Positions 27,034 to 34,176 of a stretch of 64,000 bases of DNA are shown piece after piece. The position numbers were made by a program, and so were the translations under genes. The stretch is from Candidatus Phelpsiimicrobium noxiivivens (GTDB lineage: Bacteria; Omnitrophota; Gorgyraeia; Velamenicoccales; Velamenicoccaceae), in contig MNVR01000007.1 in NCBI GenBank assembly GCA_001873995.1, positions 33,065-97,064 of the forward strand. The letters run 5' to 3'. How positions within the stretch are numbered: the first letter of the stretch is position 1; every line of letters starts with the position of its first letter. The notes beneath the pieces are model-generated. The model was not told the origin of the DNA and searched no databases. It saw nothing but the letters and a program-made list of their open reading frames with translations.

Positions 27034-27414
27034 ATGATGCGAAAAAGAGGCCAATCCGTTATGGAAACAGCTGTTCTTATATTAATTATTGTAAGCGCTC
27101 TTATAGCTATGCAGGTCTACTTAAAGCGCGGCATACAGGGCCGCTTGAGAACCAGCATTGACAGTATAGGCGAACAGTATGACCCGCAGGCAACAAGCTC
27201 AAATTTTACTGTAGGCCACACTAGCAATGTAGAGACAACAACGAACACAAGCACACAGCAAAAGGTTGTGAGCGGCGGCTATGATGACCTGGGTGGCGGG
27301 ATGTGGACCGGCGCTCCTCCTGTAAAGGAAAATGTTATTACAACAGACTCAAGGATCGAAATATATTATGACAACACAACAAAAACCGGCTATGAGACTG
27401 TCGCAAACCCATAA
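27034..27414 (+). CDS. Flp-type pilin 9 (long tail)
   Basis: A 126-residue prepilin with leader MMRKRG, pattern G/QSVMETA, which has Thr in place of the usual Tyr after Glu, and a hydrophobic helix. The shared MQVYLKRGIQGRLR motif follows, then DSIGEQYDPQ like pilin 7. The long tail is rich in Thr, Asn and Gly. It is the last of the uninterrupted run of nine pilins. Confidence 0.85.
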   Translation: MMRKRGQSVMETAVLILIIVSALIAMQVYLKRGIQGRLRTSIDSIGEQYDPQATSSNFTVGHTSNVETTTNTSTQQKVVSGGYDDLGGGMWTGAPPVKENVITTDSRIEIYYDNTTKTGYETVANP

Positions 27415-27423
27415 TTGAAGAAG

Positions 27424-27525
27424 AAATGACAAATGCCAAATTTCAAATGACAAATGGAGCCCCAATGACCAAAGTCAAATTTAAAAATTTGTATTTGGGA
27501 TTTCGTTTGGGTTTTGGATCTGGGA
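27424..27525. repeat. Dispersed TGACAAAT-type repeat (copy 2), translated into a pseudopilin leader
   Basis: The sequence AATGACAAATGCCAAATTTC and onward, with the opposing ATTTGGGATTTCG at its other end, matches the repeat family found at 18602, 32957 and 33969. Here the repeat contains the ATG and encodes the first 30 or so residues of the next gene. Confidence 0.65.
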
Positions 27526-28772
27526 TTTCGAGATCATATAAAGGACAGGCCTTGGTTGAGCTGGCTGTGTTCGGCGCATTTTTTCTTATACTGCTGGGCG
27601 TTTTGTTATCTTATGGCCTTAAATATAACTTTCAGCAAAAGGCCCAGATGACAGTTTTCAGGCGCGCTTTAAAAATAGCTTCAGATCAAGGCAGAGGCAT
27701 TGGCGCCGCGATGATTTTGGAGGACCGCGCTATACCCGATCCAACTACGATGTTTGGCATAGGTTTTACCGCTCCCATTGTGGCTTCAGCTTCAGTCCAG
27801 CGCGATCATATGATGCATGCCCAGCCTGTTGACGAGGATTCCTTAAGCGGAACTGTGATGGATATTCAGACAAGCCGAGACGGCTCAGAGGAGACACAGG
27901 CGTGGATGCGGCGCATATATAAGACAGCTGCTTTTCGGGTTGAATATTTGGTGCCCAAAGAAAACTTAGACAAATATCGGGAGATCTTTGGCTCCTCTCT
28001 CCTTGCTTTGAAAAGCGGCGGTTCAATAGAGGATCAGGGCTCATGGGCGTCAACGAGTGACGATGAAGCTGATATGACTCTTCTGGAAAACGGTAGCAAA
28101 GCCTATACTGCCATAAGGATTATTGATACCTGCTCCGGAGAAATTTCTGATTATGATACTTGTTATACACAGGCGCGCCAGTTGGTAGATCCGGAATTTT
28201 GCAAGAGAAAATGTGAGCTGGCTAAGGGGCCAGGTTCTGATACTGACTGCGCCAGCGTATGCAATATTGAAACTAATCCGCCAAACCAGACGGACAGAAT
28301 ATATGACGACTTAAAGGGAGGCGCCTGGTATGCGGCAGATTGGGAGGGTCCACAGCCTTCTGTCGCGCCTCCTGCCGTGCAGGTAAATCCTAACTATAAC
28401 TTTCCATATTTAAGCGGATATAAAAACGATGGGACTATTGTGCCGGCATTATTCAGCTTTTCAGGGGCGAGGTCCGCGGGTGACCCAGTGAAGCAAATGG
28501 CCATGGGCCTTCATAGCGATATGACACAAAATGTTGTAAGAAACGAATCAATGGCCAAGACAGAGACGACAGGCGCTATCTCAACGCAGGAAGACGCTGT
28601 TTGGACGGATACATTGAATAGAACGCTCGTCCATCAGGATAATATAAATGCCAACGGATTTGAAAAGATCCCGGCTTCCGGACAACCGGGTGATTTCGTA
28701 AACGTGAGAACGCGCAATGTTGTGTCAGATGTTTCTGGTTCATTGAGCCAGGCGCAGGTGACTGTAAAATAA
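27426..28772 (+). CDS. TadE-like large pseudopilin
   Basis: A 448-residue protein with a TadE/TadF-like N-terminus: processing pattern KG/QALVELA (Glu at +5) followed by a hydrophobic helix (FGAFFLILLGVLLSYGL). The large extracellular part contains several Cys (ICSGEISDYDTCYT-like spacing, CKRKCELAKG, DCASVC), probably forming disulfides. The first 39 residues come from a dispersed repeat, so the natural start may be ATG 27426 or ATG 27465. TadE-type proteins are minor pilins. Its place after nine major-pilin-like genes suggests a tip or adaptor role. Confidence 0.75.
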   Translation: MTNAKFQMTNGAPMTKVKFKNLYLGFRLGFGSGISRSYKGQALVELAVFGAFFLILLGVLLSYGLKYNFQQKAQMTVFRRALKIASDQGRGIGAAMILEDRAIPDPTTMFGIGFTAPIVASASVQRDHMMHAQPVDEDSLSGTVMDIQTSRDGSEETQAWMRRIYKTAAFRVEYLVPKENLDKYREIFGSSLLALKSGGSIEDQGSWASTSDDEADMTLLENGSKAYTAIRIIDTCSGEISDYDTCYTQARQLVDPEFCKRKCELAKGPGSDTDCASVCNIETNPPNQTDRIYDDLKGGAWYAADWEGPQPSVAPPAVQVNPNYNFPYLSGYKNDGTIVPALFSFSGARSAGDPVKQMAMGLHSDMTQNVVRNESMAKTETTGAISTQEDAVWTDTLNRTLVHQDNINANGFEKIPASGQPGDFVNVRTRNVVSDVSGSLSQAQVTVK

Positions 28773-28838
28773 TTTAGCGCGTTGGTGAATAAATAAGTTG
28801 GCGAATTGGCGAGTAAACGAGTTGGCGAGCGGGAAGAC

Positions 28839-29201
28839 ATGAAAGAAAAAATGTCAATAAAAATATTGAATTGGCAAACTGACAGAGGGCAGGCCATTCG
28901 ACTACGCTCAGGGCAAGCAACCCTGGAGTTGACAGTGGCGCTGATACTTATCGTGATACTTTTGATGGCTGGGGTTAAGGTATTCCTTTGGCTCAACGAA
29001 GGCTTGGTGCACAGACAAGTTTCTTATGAAAATACGCGCGTTGCAGCAGGGAACACATCGCCAGAAACAGTCAGTTTGGATGCTTACTTGGATAATGTTG
29101 AACCGCAAGATTTGGTGATAAGAGGCGCAAATGGTGGCACGGAGGTAGATTTCAATGAACCATTTAATGCGACATTTAATATCTTTGCAACATCTAACTA
29201 A
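28839..29201 (+). CDS. TadE/F-like minor pseudopilin
   Basis: A 120-residue protein with leader MKEKMSIKILNWQTDR and processing pattern G/QATLELT, then a hydrophobic helix (ALILIVILLMAGVKVFLWL) and a polar tail. ATG 28839 is chosen; an upstream TTG would only add repeat-derived codons. Just before the cleavage site the sequence GQAIRLRS-GQATLEL shows an inserted 24-nt repeat fragment that duplicates GQA. The end overlaps the next gene by 47 bases. Confidence 0.75.
   Translation: MKEKMSIKILNWQTDRGQAIRLRSGQATLELTVALILIVILLMAGVKVFLWLNEGLVHRQVSYENTRVAAGNTSPETVSLDAYLDNVEPQDLVIRGANGGTEVDFNEPFNATFNIFATSN
28887..28919. repeat. Palindromic-repeat fragment inserted at the prepilin cleavage site
   Basis: The 24-nt unit starting GGGCAGGCC at 28887, with the core ATTCGACTACGCTCA, is followed by GGGCAAGCA at 28911. 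The result is an in-frame duplication of Gly-Gln-Ala. The core matches the widespread TTCGACTACGCTCAGG palindromic-repeat type. Confidence 0.65.
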
Positions 29202-31443
29202 GGCAAAGAGCAAGAGCGGGCAAATCGCTACACTTCTCTTATTGTCCCTGGTCATTATGTTGATATTTGTCATGGTCACTGTGAACCTTGGCAATGTCGC
29301 GGTTGATGCGACAAAAATTGCCAATGCCGCGGATAGCGCTGTGCTTCAATTGGCCTCTAATCTATCCACAAAGGCGAGGATGCTGTATGAGGGGTTGGGG
29401 AATAGATATGAGAAGTGCCAAAAGACAGGGTATCTTGCTTTGGCTGCGGCTGTTGTCGCTGCCATAATAGTAACAGTAGCGAGTCACGGAGCCGCGTCTC
29501 CATATGCTGTAGCTTTTGTAGCAGCTGTTGCCGGTGGCATAGGAGGTGCGATTGCAGGAACCGGTTGGGCACAGGGCGCTGTTACAGGCGCAGCAGTTGG
29601 TTTTTCCATAGGTTCTCTTGGAGCTAGCTTTGCTGCAGACGTTGAAGCCGGAGGATCAGGTATCGCAGGAGCGGGCACAGAATTAAATTGTGCCGGAGCA
29701 ACATTTACATTCACTGTTCCAGTTGTTGTCTTAACTCCAGCCGCTGCTTTCGCTGCCGCGGGTTTAGCTGCTACAGTTTACAACGCATCTGTGCAGGATA
29801 AAATACCTTCTACATTACTATCTCAACTTCAAAAAGACCTTTCTAAATTGGAGGAAAAAGACCGTTTTCGCGAGAGCGCATTTTATACGGCGTTAACACA
29901 AGTGGTTGATGATCCTAATGTTCATGCGGATACCGATGATATAAATGCTAATACAAACACAACTGAATTTATATCACGGTTTGCCTGGTGGTGGCACAGC
30001 AGGCTGACGCAGTTTGCAAAAGTGCGAAATGAGCAGGTAGCGCCCCTGAATGAGTTTTTAACAGAAATGAGAGATTTTCGGGATTTTGCGTATCAGGCTT
30101 ATGCTGGCAAAGGTTATGCTGAAAAGATCCACTCCTCGGGTTATTTGGAGAGAGCAGATTATAAATGGAGCGTTGATGACGAGGGTAGCGAAGTAGTTGT
30201 TACTGGAGCGGATATAGGCGTAGTGGATGGCCTGATTGTGGGCTTACTGCGGTCCCTTCACGCGTTTAATTTTGATACAACAATGAAAGACGGGTCTCTA
30301 ATATGGAAACCGGGCCCTGCTCCCAAGGACGTGTATACTTGGGCTGACGAAGAGTGCGGCTCCGTAGAAGAAGGCAGCGGTAAGTGTTCTCCGCCGCCAT
30401 CCAGCTTTGACTATTTAGATTTGATAGCCGACGATTTGCGGGAAATGGTTGGGTTTATGAACGGCGTTGTCCCTCCTGCTTTTCAAGAGTGGGTTGAAAT
30501 GCAGTGTGGCAATGTTAATTCAGGGGGATGTGGAACGGAGGATTTTTGGAGTCACTCGTGGGTAGCTAATCTGCAGGCGCAGTATAATGAATTAATAGCA
30601 AATTCTAATGCTCTCGCGGGCTGGGATGGCTGGAGGTATTATTTTTATGATCCAGAGAACCCGGCTGACACAGGCACATATTACGTTCAACTTAAAGCAT
30701 ACATTGATATTCTGACGAGTTTGAAAAGAGAGCTCATTGATATCAGGAGCAAGCGCTTGCCTGTATGCCAGGAAGGTATTTATGATACGGTCAATCCGTT
30801 GGTTTGCAATGTTTGTGCCAGCGCTTGTGATGTGTCTATGTGCACAGGCCCCGGCTGTTCTTGGAGCCCGTATCTGGACGATGGAACTTTTTATTGGCAT
30901 TGCGTGTCTCTTTGCAGCGCTTGTGTGTTGAATCCTCCCTGCAGGCTTAGCATAGGAGGAGGTACCATAGATACTAATTCAGATGATGAATTTATACCGG
31001 CAATTGACGCCATTGACGATTTGATCGGCCGTATGGCTGATTTTAGGAATGAGATAAAACGCTGGTCAGATGAAATGGACAGCTATATCGTAGAAGGTTT
31101 AAGTGATCTAGGCGGGTTTAATCCCATCACCTATAGTTGGGAGGACATGAGGGGGCAGAGCCGGGTTGTTGTGCAGGCAGGGCCTTTTCAGATGCCCAAG
31201 ATAAAAAAAGAAAAGCACGGCAACTTTTTAATGGGCAAGGTTTGCTTGGTGCTTAAGAATTATGAGGATCAAGATCGTTGCTGGATCAAGGTTAGCAAAT
31301 ATCCGCCAACAAATGTGTCGTTGGGGGCGCTGGGAATATGGAATCCTTTTGCGAGAGGCGTTAGCAAGGTTTCAAAGGCGTATTACACGGTCGAGAAGGT
31401 CGGCCTTCAAGCAAAGGATTTAAATAAAGGGGGCAAGATATGA
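29155..31443 (+). CDS. TadG-like pilus-associated protein
   Basis: A 762-residue protein that begins with a basic leader (KSKSGQ) and a hydrophobic segment (IATLLLLSLVIMLIFVMVTV). The DATKIANAADSAVLQLAS stretch that follows is typical of TadG-like proteins. Residues about 90-220 are Gly/Ala-rich and hydrophobic. The rest is soluble, with helical regions and a Cys-rich part (about residues 400-610, including VCNVCASACDVSMC). Its start (ribosome site CGGAGG) overlaps the previous gene by 47 bases, and its TGA overlaps the following ATG, showing tight coupling. TadG proteins are envelope-anchored accessories of Tad pili; the Cys-rich part is of unknown role. Confidence 0.75.
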   Translation: MNHLMRHLISLQHLTKAKSKSGQIATLLLLSLVIMLIFVMVTVNLGNVAVDATKIANAADSAVLQLASNLSTKARMLYEGLGNRYEKCQKTGYLALAAAVVAAIIVTVASHGAASPYAVAFVAAVAGGIGGAIAGTGWAQGAVTGAAVGFSIGSLGASFAADVEAGGSGIAGAGTELNCAGATFTFTVPVVVLTPAAAFAAAGLAATVYNASVQDKIPSTLLSQLQKDLSKLEEKDRFRESAFYTALTQVVDDPNVHADTDDINANTNTTEFISRFAWWWHSRLTQFAKVRNEQVAPLNEFLTEMRDFRDFAYQAYAGKGYAEKIHSSGYLERADYKWSVDDEGSEVVVTGADIGVVDGLIVGLLRSLHAFNFDTTMKDGSLIWKPGPAPKDVYTWADEECGSVEEGSGKCSPPPSSFDYLDLIADDLREMVGFMNGVVPPAFQEWVEMQCGNVNSGGCGTEDFWSHSWVANLQAQYNELIANSNALAGWDGWRYYFYDPENPADTGTYYVQLKAYIDILTSLKRELIDIRSKRLPVCQEGIYDTVNPLVCNVCASACDVSMCTGPGCSWSPYLDDGTFYWHCVSLCSACVLNPPCRLSIGGGTIDTNSDDEFIPAIDAIDDLIGRMADFRNEIKRWSDEMDSYIVEGLSDLGGFNPITYSWEDMRGQSRVVVQAGPFQMPKIKKEKHGNFLMGKVCLVLKNYEDQDRCWIKVSKYPPTNVSLGALGIWNPFARGVSKVSKAYYTVEKVGLQAKDLNKGGKI

Positions 31444-31922
31444 GGTGCGATGCCATGAAAAATATATTGTTCAGCAGTATTATAAGCATTCTTTTGATGG
31501 GTTGCGCTCCTTTGGATGATGTCTCATTCGCGCGCACAACCATGGAGCTTTTGATTAATGGCAGGTATTCTGCGCGCTCAAGGCTTGACTGGCCTGTTTT
31601 AAAGATCATGGCAGCAAATATAGGCCAGGAGTATTCCAAGTTTAAAACAAGTCAGGATAGAGAGAACTATGAGCAGTCTTTTATCAAAAGCTTCTCTGAG
31701 GGTTATAAAAAAGCCGGCGCAAAGGCCTCGGACTTTTTTGGCTGGCGCGTTTTTAGTGATTTAAAAACAAAAGATCCTAACATGACAGTTGTTGCCGCGT
31801 ACGCGCACGATAGGATAACTAATTTGCTTTTTGTGATCTCGCATGATGAAGGCAAAACGAAAAAAATAGTTGGGATATTAGCGATAAAGGAATTCAATGA
31901 TGCCAAGGCAGCTAAAAACTAA
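31440..31922 (+). CDS. Small lipoprotein of the Tad locus
   Basis: A protein of up to 160 residues with a lipoprotein signal, NILFSSIISILLMGC (lipobox LMGC). The mature part of about 135 residues is mixed alpha/beta (FFGWRVFSDLKTKD, TVVAAYAHDRITNLLFVIS). ATG 31440 overlaps the upstream stop (ATGA). ATG 31455, with ribosome site GAGGTG, is an equally good start and gives a cleaner signal peptide. No family was recognised. In Tad loci, small lipoproteins such as TadD or pilotins assist the secretin; this one lacks TPR repeats, so it is not TadD. Confidence 0.75.
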   Translation: MRCDAMKNILFSSIISILLMGCAPLDDVSFARTTMELLINGRYSARSRLDWPVLKIMAANIGQEYSKFKTSQDRENYEQSFIKSFSEGYKKAGAKASDFFGWRVFSDLKTKDPNMTVVAAYAHDRITNLLFVISHDEGKTKKIVGILAIKEFNDAKAAKN

Positions 31923-32097
31923 TAGAGGAAAAATGGGCATGACAACGCTTGAATACTCTGTTGTTGTATTGGCCATAGTGATAGCGCTTCTGGCTGTGCA
32001 GGTTTCTTTAAGGCGCGCCATAAGTTGCAAGTGGAAAGATGCCGCGGAATCATTTAGTTCGGGCAGGCAGTATGACTCAGGAGTTATGAACCCTTAA
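31897..32097 (+). CDS. Flp-type pilin 10
   Basis: A 66-residue prepilin with basic leader (MMPRQLKTNRGKMG), pattern G/MTTLEYS, helix VVVLAIVIALLAVQVSL and the RRAISCKWKDAAES turn. Its first 26 bases overlap the upstream lipoprotein gene. It is separated from the main pilin run by the TadE/TadG-like genes and precedes tadB by 11 bases. Confidence 0.82.
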   Translation: MMPRQLKTNRGKMGMTTLEYSVVVLAIVIALLAVQVSLRRAISCKWKDAAESFSSGRQYDSGVMNP

Positions 32098-32108
32098 AAG
32101 AGGCGAAT

Positions 32109-32957
32109 ATGATAAAGTTTTTGATCTTAATATTATTTTTCGGTTCTACAGTGATCTTTTGTCACCAGTTTGTGCTGGTCATCTGGGACAAGATCTATGC
32201 CTGGCGCGCGCGCGGTGTTGAGATACAGCGCTCAAGGCTGAAAGAGATGTTTTTGGACATGGACCCGCAGAAACTATTTATATTAAATGTGGTTTCTCCG
32301 GCTGTTTTATGCCTTATAGGTTTAGGCATTAGCAGAAGCTTGTCAGGGGCCTTGATAGGGCTGGGTTTTGGCTTTGCTATTCCAGCCATTATAGTTAAAA
32401 ACATGATAATCTCGCGCAAGTCTAAGTTCAGTTCTCAGATAACAGACGGCCTTATGATACTTTCAAGCTGTTTAAAGGGCGGCTTAAGCCTTCTTCAATC
32501 AATAGAGGTGCTTGTGGAAGAATTGCCGCCGCCATTAAGCCAGGAATTCGGGCTTATCCTGCGCGAAAACAAGATGGGCATAGCGTTAGAAGAGTCTTTT
32601 GAAAATCTTAATAGGCGCATGCCTTCGGAAGAGTTAAACCTTTTGACTACGTCTATTCTGGTGGCCCGCGAGACAGGCGGCGATATAACACTGTTGTTTG
32701 GCAGGCTTATAAGCACAATAAGAGCCAAATTAAAACTAAATGATTCTGTTAAGACCTTGAGCATGCAGGGCAAGGTCCAGGGTTTTATAATGTCATTTTT
32801 GCCCATAGGGTTTGGTATCCTTGTGGTTTCTTTTAACCCTAATTATTTTGACATCATGTTAAGCAGCCCGTTGGGCCGTAGTTTAATAGTATACGCGGTT
32901 ATATCAGAGGTTATAGGAATGTATATGATTAAAATGTTCAGTAAGGTGAATATATGA
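32109..32957 (+). CDS. tadB: Tad pilus inner-membrane platform protein TadB
   Basis: A 282-residue protein with four hydrophobic segments flanking a T2SSF (GspF-like) domain: SQITDGLMILSSCLKGGLSL, VARETGGDITLLFGRLISTI and KLNDSVKTLSMQGKVQG. TadB and TadC form the membrane platform that couples the CpaF ATPase to pilin extraction. It lies directly after pilin 10 and before tadC, separated from the latter by a dispersed repeat. Confidence 0.92.
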   Translation: MIKFLILILFFGSTVIFCHQFVLVIWDKIYAWRARGVEIQRSRLKEMFLDMDPQKLFILNVVSPAVLCLIGLGISRSLSGALIGLGFGFAIPAIIVKNMIISRKSKFSSQITDGLMILSSCLKGGLSLLQSIEVLVEELPPPLSQEFGLILRENKMGIALEESFENLNRRMPSEELNLLTTSILVARETGGDITLLFGRLISTIRAKLKLNDSVKTLSMQGKVQGFIMSFLPIGFGILVVSFNPNYFDIMLSSPLGRSLIVYAVISEVIGMYMIKMFSKVNI

Positions 32958-33062
32958 GGATAAAATGTCAAATAACAAATGAATTTTCAATAACCAAAGC
33001 CCAATTAAAAAATTTTGGGTTTGTCATTAATCTGGATTTTGTCATTTGGGATTTGTCATTAG
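32957..33062. repeat. Dispersed TGACAAAT-type repeat (copy 3)
   Basis: The tadB-tadC spacer consists almost entirely of this repeat: ATGTCAAATAACAAATG at one end and GTCATTTGGGATTTGTCATT at the other, with imperfect inverted symmetry. It ends just before the tadC ribosome site. Confidence 0.65.
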
Positions 33063-33075
33063 TCGGGGTGTCGTT

Positions 33076-33969
33076 ATGACCATTTATTTGTCTCAGATAT
33101 TCATATTCGTAGGCATAACCATACTGCTGGCCTCTTTCTTTTTTTGGTTCTTTGCTGCTCAAGAATTAAGGGAGACCATTAAACGCCGCCTGCGTTACGA
33201 AGTGAATTTACATGACAGGAAATCCATATTTGTGCGCGTATTTGATATATTTGGGCCTCTTAATTATTTTATTGTGCGCCGTTTTGTAAAAAGGGATGTC
33301 TTGGAGAACAAACTTTTCGGCGCGCGCGCGGCATTGACAGTTGAACAATTCTTTGGCGCAAAGGAGATGATGTTATTGATAGTTTTATTTTTAGCCATAG
33401 GTTTTATGCCGAAAGAAGAGGCCTTAAAGATAGCCATAGCAGGTTGCATCGGATTTTTTATACCGGACATTTGGCTTGATATGAAGCGGAAACAACGCAG
33501 GGCAGCGGTTGTGCGTTCTTTGCCGGATACGGTTGACCTGTTGTCGTTGTGCGTGGACGCGGGCCTTGATTTTATCGCGGCAACCAGGTGGATAGTGGAA
33601 AAGTCTAGGCCTACTGCTTTTATTGAGGAGTTGTCTCTTATGATGCATGAGATAAAAGTAGGCAAATCCAGGCGGGAAGCTTTAAAAGACTTTTCTCGCC
33701 GCATTAATTCGCCTGACGTTACAGCCTTTGCCAGGACACTCATACAGGCAGACAGGATGGGAACGCCTATTTCCGAGGCCTTGACAATATTGTCCGAAGA
33801 TACGCGTGAGAGGTTTTTCAGGCGCGCTGAGCGCGAGGCCCTGCAGTCGCCGATGAAGATGTTGATACCTTTGATATTTTTTATCCTGCCCGTGGTGGGC
33901 GTTATCGTAGGCGGGCCTATTGCCATACAATTCATGAGCGGCAACTTATTCGGAGGCGTGGGTAAATAA
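33076..33969 (+). CDS. tadC: Tad pilus inner-membrane platform protein TadC
   Basis: A 297-residue protein with hydrophobic segments near its start, middle and end. Its T2SSF domain contains SLPDTVDLLSLCVDAGLDF, MMHEIKVGKSRREALKDF and LIQADRMGTPISEAL. It pairs with TadB as the assembly platform. ATG 33076 follows a GGGGTG ribosome site; an upstream TTG at 33046 lies in the dispersed repeat and is rejected. It is the last recognisable Tad gene before the giant gene. No prepilin peptidase (TadV/CpaA) gene is seen in the window. Confidence 0.92.
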   Translation: MTIYLSQIFIFVGITILLASFFFWFFAAQELRETIKRRLRYEVNLHDRKSIFVRVFDIFGPLNYFIVRRFVKRDVLENKLFGARAALTVEQFFGAKEMMLLIVLFLAIGFMPKEEALKIAIAGCIGFFIPDIWLDMKRKQRRAAVVRSLPDTVDLLSLCVDAGLDFIAATRWIVEKSRPTAFIEELSLMMHEIKVGKSRREALKDFSRRINSPDVTAFARTLIQADRMGTPISEALTILSEDTRERFFRRAEREALQSPMKMLIPLIFFILPVVGVIVGGPIAIQFMSGNLFGGVGK

Positions 33970-34010
33970 AATGTCAAATGACAAACGAATTATCAATGAT
34001 CAATGTCAAA
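33969..34010. repeat. Dispersed TGACAAAT-type repeat fragment (copy 4)
   Basis: AAAATGTCAAATGACAAACG followed by AATTATCAATGATCAATG matches one arm of the repeat family. The opposite arm is missing, so it is a partial copy at the start of the leader of the giant gene. Confidence 0.55.
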
Positions 34011-34150
34011 AAATTCGATATTTACGAACGGGTATTAGAATTTATCGCGGATCGTGTTCTGTGGCGGAATGCGGCCCGATACCGAAACATATCCGCCCTT
34101 GCCGAAGGGCGGAAATCTACGTGGAAAGGGGGATGTAGGCGATAGGCAAA
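34011..34150 (+). promoter_or_regulatory. Structured leader upstream of the giant gene
   Basis: The region holds a six-pair GC hairpin, CCGCCC (34093-34098) with GGGCGG (34107-34112), around an eight-base loop. It overlaps a possible alternative longer pairing of GCGGAT (near 34047) with ATCCGC (34091-34096). Mutually exclusive stems are typical of switching leaders, but no known riboswitch family was recognised. No convincing promoter was found, so the giant gene may be read from the Tad operon or from a promoter not seen here. Confidence 0.4.
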
Positions 34151-34174
34151 ATGACCGAACGTAAAATGTGTTAA
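34151..34174 (+). CDS. Seven-codon upstream reading frame (MTERKMC)
   Basis: ATG 34151 opens a seven-codon frame that stops at TAA 34172-34174, two bases before the ATG of the giant gene. The giant gene itself has no ribosome site in its immediate upstream AATGTGTTAAAT, while AAAGGGGG lies upstream of this mini-frame. Translation of the leader peptide could therefore deliver ribosomes to the giant gene by reinitiation. This is inferred from spacing only. Confidence 0.35.
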   Translation: MTERKMC

Positions 34175-34176
34175 AT

